A DNA stretch of 64,000 bases from NCBI GenBank assembly GCA_026929865.2, contig CM049414.1, positions 2,234,001 to 2,298,000 on the forward strand. Direction: 5' to 3'. The DNA is from Hyperoplus lanceolatus (taxonomy: Eukaryota > Chordata > Actinopteri > Uranoscopiformes > Ammodytidae). The notes beneath the pieces were generated by a model. It did not search any database. It had not been told where the DNA came from and saw only the letters and a list, made by a program, of their open reading frames with translations. Shown one piece after another: positions 35,208-46,574 of this stretch; within the stretch, counting starts at the first letter, position 1; every line of letters begins with the position of its first letter. A program made the position numbers and the translations under genes.

Positions 35208-35771
35208 TCCTGTGATTCTATTCTTTCTGCTTCATATTGTGAAATGAATAATTAATATGTAATACTCTTTGGGTTCACTTATCAATTTTAAAACAAACAG
35301 AATCTTGAATGGGCTCTCGCTGCCAGCTCTTACCCTGAGGACACACTAGTGGACCGACTAGTGGAAATGAATAAAAGTAGAAAAAAAAGCAATGATGTCC
35401 AAAAAACTATTTCACACAAGCACAGTTGAAATGACTCATGTTCCAGGAAAGCCAAAAGAAGAATGGACCTTTAATTATTTCCAAACAAATTGGCATTTAA
35501 TGGCAACAAATTGCCTGGGGAAATATAGTACACACAAAGAGGTCCATAGAGAATACATATTATATGTTCAATAACATAATTATTAACTTACATAAATACT
35601 TTTTTGTAGACAAACACAATGATTTGCATAGGGTATTTAACGGGTAAATAGATTAATATTTTCACAGTTTTTTGCAAAAACAACATTGCACTTACCAAGT
35701 AAACTGCTCCAGTTATGTGTTGAACAGGTCATCACAGTTTGATGAAGCTATTAACACAAAGTGTTGATAAA
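35208..35771. other. No gene recognised
   Basis: AT-rich sequence with no assignable feature. Confidence 0.5.
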
Positions 35772-35775
35772 TTAA

Positions 35776-36233
35776 AGGTGAAGTAAGCGATTTATTTAAT
35801 AAAAGTGTTAAATCGCTCTTTATTCATACAGTGATCACTTATATAGTGTGTGCGTTTCATGAAGCCGATCTCTCAGTCACTTGCTCTGCATGTAATCGTC
35901 ATATAAACTTTTCAGGGATCCCACTACTGATAACCAATCAGAAGAGAGAATGCTACAAACCGCCACCCATCTCACTGCCGGTGAACGTGCAGAGCGACAG
36001 ATGGGTGAATGTGTATGCGCCTACAATGGCGGAGCAGGTAAAAATCCTTCCCAATGTCTGTTTTGATGGTTTTTATCATGTTTTATCACACCTTTGGATC
36101 TGAGATGATGCTAGATAACTCGCTGCTTGAAGGCCGCAGCATTAATGTGGTGACATGGGGACGAGGGAGGGGACTGCTTACTGCAGTCACTGACGGGAAG
36201 TTACCTAAACTGACCATTCCGCTTACTGAACCG
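35776..36233 (+). mobile_element. TTAA-target MITE, family 1, copy C, 458 bp (longest)
   Basis: TTAA at 35772-35775 and 36234-36237 bounds the element. Its left end AGGTGAAGTAAGCGATTTAT (starting one base in) and its right end, reverse-complemented, CGGTTCAGTAAGCGGAATGG share a GTAAGCG core. It is the reference copy for 6263-6500 (right half only) and 21357-21726 (internally deleted). It contains CACTACTGATAACCAATCAG, a CCAAT-box-like word, and no transposase frame. Confidence 0.75.
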
Positions 36234-36401
36234 TTAATACAATGTTTGAAACGCTCAGTCACACAGCCATCACTATTTACAAACTGAATCCTTGGTTCAA
36301 GGCAATATTCAAGTAATGGCATGGTGGCAATTGCGAGAGCGTACATTTGAACATGTAATTTCATCGGTCACAGAACTAAGAGTCCTCAGCTTCACCACTC
36401 A

Positions 36402-36503
<102 letters not shown>

Positions 36504-36891
36504 TATTATTTCTAACTACGATTGGCGCTTCACTGACATACACACTTTCTGACAGTCTAATTACAATTGGGCTTCTGTAATTGTCACTAATTGTCAGTGT
36601 GTGACAGATCAGGCATGGAATCTAAATAGCACAATAAAAGTAAAAGTGACACAAATAGGAGAAAAAAGGGCGTCTGGCTTTCTCAAAGCGAGCATATGAC
36701 TGGTTTACTTAATTTTTAATTTTTTTAAATAATTCTGTTGTTTTTGTGTGTTTCTTGGCTTTGCTCAGCATGTCTTCATAATCAACCAAATCAGTCACTT
36801 AGACCCAAACCTCATGGAATAAAGCCATTAGTTTGCCTGATCATATTTTCAATGGTCTAATTCCTCTTTCCTATATAGTGGTATCATACTA

Positions 36892-37262
36892 CCTAATATG
36901 GACAAAGGTATTGGGCCACACCTTTTAATCGTTGAGTTCAGAGTGTTTCATTCAGTTCCAAGCAAATCCTAGCCATTCAGTCTGCCTTTACACACATTAG
37001 TGAAAGAATGGGTTGTTCTTAAGAGATCACTGCATTCCAGCGTGGTACTGGAATAGGAATGATCTTCTGAATGAATGGGTACGAATTCCCACAGGCACAC
37101 ACAGGCAAAATCTAGTAGAAAGCCTTCCCGGAAGAGTTGAAGCTGTTATGACTGCAAAATGGTGACCAGCTCCATATTAATGCCTATGGATTTAGAATGT
37201 GATGGCAGAAAAGCACCTGGGGGGTGGAATGTGTAGGTGGCCCAATACTTTTGTCCATATAG
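36892..37262 (+). mobile_element. Tc1/mariner deletion derivative, 371 bp
   Basis: Ends CCTAATATGGACAAAGGTAT (left) and, reverse-complemented, CTATATGGACAAAAGTATTG (right) are flanked by TA at 36890-36891 and 37263-37264. The interior joins a piece of the transposase amino end to a piece of its carboxyl end. Near 37021-37060 one frame gives EITAFQRGTGIG, matching the DNA-binding region of Tc1-like transposases. Near 37120-37155 a frame gives SLPGRVEAVMTAKW, like the 'R.EAVI.AK' carboxyl end. The catalytic DDE core is absent, so it is non-autonomous. Confidence 0.75.
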
Positions 37263-37264
37263 TA

Positions 37265-38121
37265 TGTAGCTACTACCACTTCCTAATTAGTTATTACGAT
37301 CTCAAAGATTACAGAATTGAATGATGTTCTTGACATATAATCTTTTTATTTGTGTCCTTGCTGTCTCTGAACACCACTGCTCCTAATGAGTCCTCCAAAC
37401 ACAACGTTGGCACAATAACAGTGTCTGACTAATGAGTTTATCAGGAGCGTTGTTCATTACTGTGTTATCTAATCCCAATATCTCATCAAAAAGGGTAGGA
37501 GGGGCCCAGTGTCCCTCCCCACCCCCAAAAAAAATAAATAAATAAAAAATAAAGTCAACCAATCAACAAAAGACCCTTTCACAGAATTGACCGAGCTAAA
37601 AAGAGATTCAAAATGCAAAACCAGGGCAGCACACCGGGAGTGACACATGCATGAACGTAATACTCAATTAAGGCATAATGGTCACATCCCCGGCCCCAAC
37701 CATCGCTGACATTCAACTGGGCTAAATCCTATTAGCTTCTGTTCAATGCTAATCCACGAAACCTACTGTATAAGCATCTATTAAAAGTTCAAAAATGCAT
37801 CGGCCTGACATAAATGCACCAATGGCAGGGTAACTACTGTAGTTATAAAACATGCCTTTTTCTGAAATGTTCCCAGACAACTCACAGAAGAAAATGTATT
37901 TAAATATGGTCAAATGTCAGACCAAACTGAAAAATAAAGCTGCATAGTGTGAGCAAACGGACAGTAAAATAATCTGTCCTGGTAGAGTTCCCATCAAAGT
38001 TTTCTGTTATGATGAACAAGCGTTTTGGACACTGACACACTTTACATTTTGCTGATTGCAACCCGTTCCTGATAGTCTTCACACAGCTATAAATAGGTCT
38101 GTCACTAAGAGAAATGACATT
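37265..38121. other. No gene recognised
   Basis: Contains an A-rich tract near 37525-37550. Nothing else could be assigned. Confidence 0.5.
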
Positions 38122-38139
38122 CAACATTCATTGTCTTTT

Positions 38140-38328
38140 TTTTTTTAAGATATTTTTTGATAATTTTCAAACTTTATTAGATAGTACAGAGTTGAAATGG
38201 AGAGACAGAGAGAGGGGGGGTGACATGCAGTAAAGGTCCACGGGTCGGATACGAACCCGGCGACCACTGCAACCAAGCCTGGAGCCAATATGGTACGCGC
38301 TCTATCCACTACGCCACCGGAGCACCCC
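38140..38328 (-). mobile_element. tRNA-headed SINE with 18-bp target duplication
   Basis: CAACATTCATTGTCTTTT occurs at 38122-38139 and again at 38329-38346. On the minus strand the head is CCGGTGGCGTAGTGGATAGA, with the B box GGTTCGTATCC at 38247-38257. This is a different tRNA head from the copies at 10567, 30822 and 51915. The body TGCATGTCACCCCCCTCTCT and the tail CTAATAAAGTTTGAAAATTA are related to theirs. Confidence 0.88.
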
Positions 38329-38346
38329 CAACATTCATTGTCTTTT

Positions 38347-39440
38347 GACACACAAATGTATGTTACAGCCACTTAAGTGAGTCCTGCCAAGGTGTCGCCT
38401 AGACTCTAAATGTACAATACAGGTAGAATGTGGTATTTATTTGCAAATCATTTCCAGGATTATGTGTATGTCACAATGTGAAAAGAAAACCGCCAACTAT
38501 CATACTAATATAATAGCAGGCGAGTGCCTCTTGTGGGTGCAGTGCTCATGTGCATTGCTGTGCGTGTGTGTGCGTGAGTGCCTCTGTGTGGGCATTTACC
38601 TGCCACATGAAGACCTGCTGGCTGATTGCTCTTACATATGCAGAAGAAGCAAGATAACAACCCGCCACAGTCTCTCAGGTAAGAGTTTCTGCCTTTACAC
38701 TTTGCTGCTTAACTTTTTTTAAATGACTCTCTTCCAGCCTCAGTCGTTTACTCCTGTCGCTAAATATCCCCCCTCCCCCTGACACTCCTCCACTGCCAAA
38801 GCATTTAGCTGGCGAAATGTGAGTTGACTTTAAGCACGTACGCCCGCTAATGCTAGGGTTACAGGCAACCAAATGGCACTGAAATGAGAAGCTCATTCAT
38901 CAGCTGTATTTTGTCTTGGACATTGAGCTAGACTAGACGTTGAGCATACGCAAGAAATATAGTTTATTTAAAACTCTTGCCAACATGTTTGATTCTACCT
39001 TTTTTGAATGTATTGTACCACAGTGACAAACTGCAACTTAGTTGAAAAGATGACGTGGAGGTTAAAACAGTAAGGTAAGTCCGTCTAAAATGTGTGCCAA
39101 AATCTCCATTTGTACAATTCATTCTGACGAAACTACAAATACAAAAAAATACATGATTTAGAGAGTGATTTGGAAGGCAAATAAGATGCAGCCAGGAGAT
39201 TCTGGAAGCTTCGAGTGTGCATAGACTTTGAACAGGTATGTCATATTGCATTCAGGCTCGGATGATACGACCTAGCTCTTTTGAGGAATACTGAAAACCT
39301 TAAGGTTTAAGATGTCCCCGTAAAGTTGCTGTTTTGCAAGAGACAAAAAAAAACACTGTAATAGCGATGACACCCGTGCTGGACTTCTAAGGGCCAATAC
39401 AGCCCCCTTATACAGTAATTAGGGATTTGTTCATTCGCAG
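38347..39440. other. No gene recognised
   Basis: The later part may be decayed Tc1 sequence upstream of the relic at 39441, but no end or clear frame supports it. Confidence 0.45.
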
Positions 39441-39554
39441 GTCCCGCTGAAAGAGGCTGCGGTGAAAGCCTCGAAAAGCATCACAAAAGAAGAATACAAA
39501 CGTTTGGTGATGTCAATGGGTCACAGGCTTGATGCGGTTATTGCAAGCAAATGA
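39441..39554 (+). pseudogene. Tc1-like transposase, C-terminal 37 codons
   Basis: The frame reads VPLKEAAVKASKSITKEEYK and then RLVMSMGHRLDAVIASK before a TGA at 39552-39554. The pattern 'ITKEE..RLV.SM..RL.AVI.SK' matches the carboxyl end of Tc1/mariner-type transposases. There is no start codon and no DDE catalytic region, so only the tail of the gene survives. It lies in the right orientation and at a plausible distance from the right terminal repeat. Confidence 0.55.
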
Positions 39555-39826
39555 TTTGCAACATAATATTAAGTTTTATTCACTTTAATTTATTTTAAGT
39601 CTATCTGTTCCAATACTTCTGCTCGCCTAAAAATGTGGTGTTCCTTTACAAATAATGCTATCTTCTCAGTTGTGTATCAGATCCAAATGTAAATACCTGG
39701 AAATGAAAGCTGAAATGCTGATCTATTGTCTTATATCCATCTTTAGGTGTCAAACCCAATTGTTTCCACTCTACAGCAAAAATAAATGAATTGGCCTCAC
39801 TGTTCCAATACTTTTGGAGGGGACTG
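39441..39826 (+). mobile_element. 3' part of a Tc1/mariner element
   Basis: The right end, reverse-complemented, is CAGTCCCCTCCAAAAGTATT followed by GGAACAGTGAGGCC, with TA at 39827-39828. A transposase carboxyl end lies 270 bases inside. The left terminal repeat was not found, so the element is truncated or its left part is too decayed to see. Confidence 0.65.
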
Positions 39827-39828
39827 TA

Positions 39829-42114
39829 TACTTTCGCCTATTTCCTAGAGGGGTCAGCACAACCTTCTTTCTAGAGGACGGTCAGTCAGGGCGCCCTCCT
39901 GCTACCCTACGCACCAAACAATGTATGTTAAGTCTGATGCATCAGACGCAATGTGACTGTGGATGTCCATCTCTGGGGGGGCAAAGTGATAATTCACTGC
40001 TGAAGCCATTTTAGCACATACTACATTACTGGCTGAATAGATTGCTATGTCTGTCTCGGGGTCCAATGCACCTAGACAATTACAAGAAGTAAGCCATGCA
40101 TATCAGTCATTCGCTTGGCTTGAAAGGAAGCCAAGCCATCACTTCTCACATACTGCACCCCCAATATAACCTTGTTTTTGGAAAATTGGACACTGAGGCA
40201 GTTATGTATTACTCATCACCTCCCAACTCTTTATGCAGTGGTGTCACCTTTTATTTATAAAAAGAAAAATATCCATATTCTATTTCACTTTCCAACTTAA
40301 TGATGAGTATAGGAAGGGCTGGTTCTGTAATGACAATAACATTCCTACACCCCAAAACACTCATTCATTCACCATGCTAACAGTAATAAAGCAATAATAC
40401 CCAGATGAATAGAGAGGAATGCTGTTCTCTCTGATACAATACATTGACTTTTGCATTTGCTTGGTGAACCCCCTTACAAGATGCTTGTATCTGGGCCATG
40501 TTTTGGTCACGCAAGCTGGGTCTTTAGTACATGGACTATGTCAGTGTCTTCAAGTTCAGCTGCTGATTGCGTTGTCACTGCAGCAACATGAAGTGCAGAA
40601 GGGCTGGGTGACGTATAATGAATTAGACTGACGATAGGCCTAGTTATTAATAATAACAATTTCGATTAGGATTAATTACTTTAGCACAAAAGTTTCAAGG
40701 CATCACTTTGGTACAGTGACTGGCCAGGCAACAATTACCCTTTCCCTTTCAACCATATTTCATTGTGCACACAGTTTTTTATGACACTATTGGTGAGAAC
40801 AGCCAATCGCATATCATGAATATACTGTGTACGCTTTGTGCCGTTATCAGAATTCCAGGGAAGGGATCAGGGAGGCAGAGGGACATAGGCTGGAGTTCAG
40901 CAGGCTTCCTATACAATTTCCAAGTCTGGTCATTCATCACAGATACAAGTTTGTTTAGAGGTGGTCGGACAACCCACTGTACATATAAGCTTTCAACTCA
41001 CTATCAGTGACTGTTTATCTATCTTGATATGACCGTTATTACTGAGCAAAAATGATTCGTATGAGGGGTTTCTACTCTGCAACACCGATAATAAGGGTAA
41101 GGTCATAGTTTATGCTTATGAGATTACATGTTACGACAAATTGGCCACATCCACTAAGAATGGATTGTGCGCGTTAATAGCAACATGAATTGCGGCGAAA
41201 AAGCGCCCACCATCTTGGTACTTTTAGTTGGAAAAGCAGCTTAACATGATATCTGTGTGGTAAACTAAATCCCCATTTAAACAGAAAAAGAGCAACAGAC
41301 CACACACATCCTCAGTGTTAACGGCATGTTTCCAGTCTGGTACCCGTCTCGGCAGGGTGGCCGCAGGGTGGCCGCGGCGGCTCTCTCTCCGGACAGAACT
41401 GGGCCACTTTTCACACATTCTTGCAAAAACAGAAGGCGTCCCTTAAAGACCTCAGAGCAGTCAATGAGAGCCTAATGAGGATTAATACCATACACTGAGG
41501 GAAGCACATAGCAAAAATATCAGGCCCCATGGGATATGGACTGAATATGACAGGCTCCGAAAGATTTCTTCACCCACAAGGATCACACAGAGCCATCTCA
41601 AAAGTGTGCCCATTGGGAAGGTGTGCCTTGGGAGATATAATGTGGGAAATAACAGGAGTGTATTTAGCGCAAGCCAGTCCCACCACACAAATAAATACCC
41701 TGCCTATATCAAAGAAATGGGAATGATTCAATGAATGTATACGTCAGGATTATTACGCAGTATCGCAACTGATGACTTTAAAATGAGGCCTAATACATTT
41801 GCTATTCTGACTGAACTAACACCAAAATATTATCAGATATGTTTCATTGCAAATATTTGATGTTATTTGACTTTTTATTCTGTAATTGCCTAATATAACA
41901 TACAATGTGTGATTCATAAATATGTTAATCAAATAATCAAAATAATTGCATTATTTGGATCAAACCCAAAGAAAACATAATGGTTAAGATTTTAGTTTTT
42001 TAAATATTCAAATTAACTTGAATTATACTTTGTCTCTGAAATATAGGGAAACACATTAATCTGTCACTTCATATAATGTATGTGCTTAGGTTAATTTTGT
42101 TGAACGAATGAACA
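39829..42114. other. No gene recognised
   Basis: Chance frames only. No repeat ends or RNA genes could be supported. Confidence 0.5.
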
Positions 42115-42350
42115 CAATATCTCATGAAGGCTTTGAGGGATTTTTGTCAAATTTGGCACAAACTCACACTTTGATCAGAGGATAAACTTATTTCATTTTG
42201 GAGGTCACAGGGCAAGGTCAATTTTTTTGTTGGATTTTCTTCAACGTTTGCACAAATGTCCACTCTGACTGAATGATGAACTGAAGAGATTTCGGAGGTA
42301 AAAGGTTACTGCGACCTTACATATTGTGCGGTCGCATTGACCTTGTACCA
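42115..42350. repeat. Two diverged units of a roughly 105-bp repeat
   Basis: Unit one contains ATATCTCATGAAGGCTTTGA, CAAATTTGGCACAAACTCAC and TTTTGGAGGTCACAGGGCAA. Unit two contains TTTGCACAAATGTCCACTCT, GATGAACTGAAGAGATTTCG and GGAGGTAAAAGGTTACTGCG. The shared order (CTTCAA/TTTGGCACAAA, then CTCTGA, then GAACTGA/AAACTTA, then GGAGGT) indicates an old tandem duplication of a repeat I associate with fish minisatellite-like arrays. Confidence 0.45.
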
Positions 42351-43374
42351 TATTGTAGTTTCTTAGGAGCTTTACCTTCTCTAATGCTTTGCCTACCACC
42401 ACTGTACTTTCACAGATCTGCTATTGGAGGAATATAACAGTCTGGCAGTATTTAGCCAGTTTCCCTGATGATTTGCTTCTGGTCTCCCCCTAAACCCTGC
42501 AGAGGATGAGGGCATGGAGCAAGAGGTCAGGGGTCCAGCCCAGCTCAGCTCTGGGTCTCCCCTCCAAACAAGATGGCTCTCGAAGAGGTTGTTTGCAACA
42601 CAACAACATTACATAGGCAACATGTCAAAGGAAACTGCCCTATGCAAAGCCTGAAAATAAATACACTGACCTCAAGCTTGGTGGAAGGACATTGCCTTGG
42701 TTACATGTGTGCTTTTCGGCCTGGCTGGTGCTTTTCCTGTCTTTGCTCTGGCGCTCATTTACACAGCTTGACGACTCCAGAGGAATGCCAGGACCTGGCC
42801 CGATGGTCAGCCAAAAGCTTTCGACCCCACAGCCCTACCTGCCCTCCCCATAGATGGACAGCACTGCACTCCCCCTGTGCACTCCCACTCTCTCCACACT
42901 TGCAATCTAGGCAGCTATCCAAGGGATGTCCAATGCAGCAGTGGAGCGGAGCTTCTCAAACACACTGTAAAATGGGTAGGTGTAAACAATAAAAAGGCCA
43001 GATCCAGTGTTCCAATGCTGCTGCTGGTTTTTTTTTTCTAACCTGTATTTACACTGGCTAGGTCGGCTTTTCCCACTTACACTCACTTTGTAGCACACAA
43101 TCACACCAGGGAGCTGCCGACTATAGCCACTGTTTTGTAGTTTCCCACCACTTTGCCGTATCCACCGGAGAAGTTGGAGGCTTATTGTCGTCTTGTTATG
43201 AGGTGAGAACTCTTTCACTTTCCCAGACTGTGAGGAACCTGGGGAACCAAACCAGTAATCGTTTTATCAGACACAACCTAATGTTGCATTCATTTTCCCG
43301 TTGCTTAAGAAAATTAGATTGATAATAAAACAATTCACATACAGTACAAGCTCTAAATTGTCTTAAAAATATTA
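42351..43374. other. No gene recognised
   Basis: A 139-codon plus frame at 42573-42992 and a 103-codon minus frame at 42907-43218 show no recognisable domain and are taken as chance. Confidence 0.5.
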
Positions 43375-43382
43375 CTCTAGGG

Positions 43383-44204
43383 CAGGGATGTCCAAACTAC
43401 AGCCCGCGGGCCAACTGCGGCCTGCGACCCGCTTTTTATTAGCCGCGGCCGATTTTAAAAATATAATGTTATATGGCTCTTTAAATTTTTTTCTTTTATT
43501 TTTTTCATTTTTATTTGCATTTCTTAGTTAACCCACTAGTGCAGGGGTGTCAAAACTGATTGATTGGCCCGTGGCACATTTTAAAAATATACTGTAATAT
43601 GGCCCTTTCAATTTTTAAATCATTTAAATGCACTCATTATATTACAGAGAAATATGTCCCATAAAAGAAAAAGAGCATCAAGCCCATCCCAGAGGACCCT
43701 GCATAATATTTTATTTTAAATTAATATTATTATGGAAAATCCATGTGTCCTTCTCCAATAGCTTCTATTTCATCTGACACAGTGTCTCCATTTTTTTCAT
43801 ACAAAATTCTTCAGATTTAGCCTCTTAATTTCCCTCTCAAAGTGCACCAGATTCATGCATTTCACTTTAAAAACTTTAAAAAATCTCCCGGGGGGGCATA
43901 CCCCCTGGATCCCCGAGGATTGTCAGGATCTCGGCTTGCTACTATTTTCACCCAGCTGGACATTGGATGCAAAAGCAGAAAACACTGGGTGTATCAATGG
44001 CATTTAACAAGAGGGAAAATGTGTCTTGTTTAAAATGCAAGGAAAGTCTTGCCATGAAGAAGGATTACAATTTACGAAGACACTATGAAACTAAACATCA
44101 GAGCAGCTACATGTCCTGATAAATGTGTTATTTTTGCAAAGTGGCCCGGCCCTTCGTAGATTTTTCTGTATGTGGCCCTCAGTGAAAAAAATGGGTCACC
44201 CCTG
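43383..44204 (+). mobile_element. hAT element, 822 bp, with zinc-finger relic
   Basis: CTCTAGGG at 43375-43382 and 44205-44212 is the 8-bp target duplication. The left end CAGGGATGTCCAAACTACAG then CCCGCGGGCC is a familiar fish hAT start; the right end is ATGGGTCACCCCTG. A second left-end-like stretch, CAGGGGTGTCAAAACTGATT, lies inside at 43542. It continues TGGCCCGTGGCACATTTTAA, parallel to the outer left end's AAAAATATA/GGCTCTTT sequence. The left terminus is thus partly duplicated, or one hAT has inserted into another of the same type. Near 43885 the palindromic block CCCGGGGGGGCATACCCCCT resembles that in the hAT at 8909-9560. Confidence 0.82.
43997..44119 (+). pseudogene. hAT transposase N-terminal zinc-finger remnant
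   Basis: A 40-codon frame from ATG 43997 to TGA 44117 reads KRENVSCLKCKESLAMKK then DYNLRRHYETKHQ. The C-x2-C spacing followed by 'NLRRHYETKH' is the zinc-finger signature at the start of many vertebrate hAT-type transposases and genes derived from them. The stop soon after the finger, and the lack of any catalytic or dimerisation domain in the remaining 85 bases, show that only the DNA-binding start survives. It sits inside the element in the sense orientation. It is too short to be a working protein. Confidence 0.7.
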
Positions 44205-44212
44205 CTCTAGGG

Positions 44213-44879
44213 CCTGCTTTCAAACTATAATCATGTCAATCAAATAAGTTTAAAAAAAATTAATTGGATGAAAACCAAATGTTAAAATGTATTCATGTAC
44301 TACTGCACATAAAATATGACAGGACAAATAACAAGTATGTAGCCTTCTAAAGATACCAAGGTAAGCTTAAATCTCCCATGTTGATCAGAAGTATTTAAAA
44401 AAAAAAGTTGGCTACATTTCTTATCATGGTGTTACTGCTATGCAAGTTTACTAACTAACATTACCTAATGTTTGCTTTAACTCACCTCAAACTATTTTGT
44501 GGAACCTGTTGACTAAATGCATTTAATTCAAGTCAATGTTTTAATTTTTGAGCATGCAAACAACACTTGGGTTACACGACCTGCCATTAGGGAATGTTCT
44601 ATGGAAAACTTTTCCGATAGAAGGCGGACAGGTTGCAAACTATGAGCCATGCAGACTGATGGAAATGTGGCACTGAGAGCTTTCCGCAGCAGCTGTCATG
44701 AACACTGTTGTGTATTAATTGTTTTTTTCTGACACACACACACACACACACACACACAAATTGCAACCCCACCGGTTGAGGGGCCATGCGGGGTCCACTC
44801 CCCCTTCCCACTCATTGCGTCACATTTAATTTAATTTCACCACAACATTTAAATAGGCGCCACACCATGTTGTCTTTGC
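44213..44879. other. No gene recognised
   Basis: Contains a (CA)n at 44732-44758; otherwise unassigned. Confidence 0.5.
44732..44758. repeat. (CA)n microsatellite
   Basis: Thirteen CA units. Confidence 0.92.
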
Positions 44880-45140
44880 GGCTTTGGATCACTGTCATTC
44901 CTGCCAAATGAGAACAACAAGTGCACTACTCTCCCTCTTCCAGTCCCGTCCAGCAACGAGCGAGTGTTACACATCGACACAAACTCAATTATTGTCAGTA
45001 ATTACAAGTATCTCGGGGTGTTTTTGAGTGGAGGGGCTGAATTACAAAAGCTTGCAAAACACCAGATTAAATTGCTCAAGCACTTGATGGGTGAGGAGAG
45101 AGGGCCGTTAAACTGTCTCTCTCAGATTCAATTGGCTTAG
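44880..45140 (+). pseudogene. Possible LINE reverse-transcriptase thumb relic
   Basis: An open frame to the TAG at 45138-45140 reads SNERVLHIDTNSIIVS then NYKYLGVFLSGGAELQKL. 'YKYLGV' after a short hydrophobic strand is the usual motif following the RT palm in non-LTR retrotransposons, where it is preceded by a 'KTE/N...' region much like the NENNKCTTLP seen here. No further RT motif flanks it and no clade can be named. It may be a chance match, but the length and order make a relic plausible. Confidence 0.4.
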
Positions 45141-46420
45141 TAATGTCTCGAAAGCTAGTGGTATCGCCAGTAGGTTGAGGTTTTATTAGAAGTGTCTTTG
45201 TTGTCAGCGTAAACAAATATCCACTTCACCCACGGGACCGAGCATAGCCAGTGTGGGTTAGCAGCAGTGATTCAGGGACATGTACATTTGAGAGTCCAAC
45301 GAGGTGCACTGTTTGGCCCTGAGCCAATGGATTTCAGTCATAATGTTCAGTCATAATAGTCTTTAATGTTTACGTGTTAAATGACACTTCAAATGTGAAA
45401 TATTTTCCATGGACATGAATGCATGTTGTGCTTGAGCCTGTAGCCAATGTATGTCTCTGAACTGTTATGTATGTGACTCCAACGTGTGCAGGCTTTACTG
45501 TTGTGTCAAACTAATTGGACTTCTGCCCTTGTCCCACTATGAAAGCATGGGAGGGGAATCGTTTTATTTACCAAAGCCTTTCAGACACCGCTACCATGTG
45601 GTGATGCTATGCCCCCTTTCAGCTTGTTGGACCCTTTTCCAGTTTACCTAAATTACATCTCAGACCAAACCATCTTCAAACAGGTGTGCTATAGTTATGG
45701 TTATAGGTATGTCGAGAGCTGATACGGATAACTTTACAGATATACATTTTGTACGTCCTTGCTTGCTCAAGATTAACTATTTTTTTCATATGCATAACAA
45801 TAACAGCAGCAGTCATTGGCAATGAAAGTATTGAGCCTCACAGCCTCCTGCGTCTCCCTCTGGAGCGCGTCACCTTACCTTACTGCTGCGTCTCTCGGAC
45901 TTTTCTAGGACACACATGGAACGTCTCAGCAGCAGCTGCAGCGCTGCTTCTAAAAGCCCAATCTTTCTACATAGAGTTTTCATAGATAATTCCCATTAAA
46001 AATTAAGTTCTTTCCTGTCATTTATGATGCATATGATTTATATTGAGTATATTATTGAGTCTGGACAGTAATCCGTGCGCCTCATTGGCTTTTTCTTTTC
46101 GCTTGTTGGAAGTCTTATTTTGAAAGGGACACACCAGCGAAAGCTGCCGGTATGAAGTCAATATGACTCTCAGTTAAAGCAGAGACACCCGAGAGAGACG
46201 CGCGGCTCTCAGAAAAAAATAGGCGAGCCTCCTGAGGTAAAGGGGAGCGTCGCTGCAGACGTGCCTCCGACGCGCATCAGCAGTGCGTCTGAGGTTGGAT
46301 GTGTGCCCGCTCTAGGTTGATTACAGGGTCAGTGACAAAAAGTCAGACGCAGACGCGAGGCAGACGCGCAGTAGAGGTAGGATGTGTGTGGAGGCCGTCA
46401 GGCTCCTCTCAACAATGCAA
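45141..46420. other. No gene recognised
   Basis: At 46180-46390 the sequence is GC-rich with repeated GACGCG and GATGTGTG words (for example GGTTGGATGTGTGCCCG and GGTAGGATGTGTGTGG), probably part of an unidentified DNA element. Borders could not be set. Confidence 0.4.
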
Positions 46421-46434
46421 TATAAAATTAAAAT

Positions 46435-46469
46435 AAAGTTTGGGGTTCACATACTTTCAAGCAGCACTG
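46435..46469. mobile_element. Solo Tc1/mariner terminal repeat
   Basis: Reverse-complemented, the block reads CAGTGCTGCTTGAAAGTATG then TGAACCCCAAAC, a terminal repeat I know from fish Tc1-like elements. It is followed by TA at 46470-46471. The matching left end was not found. Confidence 0.5.
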
Positions 46470-46574
46470 TATATCTGACTTTTTAATGACTTGTGAATGA
46501 CTCATGAATGAAAAATGATTATAAAATGTTACCAGAATCATTTATTTTGCCGAGCTGAGCAGAGCCCTTCTGAT

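Noticed and set aside
42573..42992. 139-codon plus-strand open frame
   Set aside because: No domain, low-complexity composition and no supporting splice signals.
46180..46390. CpG-rich promoter
   Set aside because: The repeated GACGCG and GATGTGTG words look like internal repeats of a DNA element, and no exon or start-like context follows.
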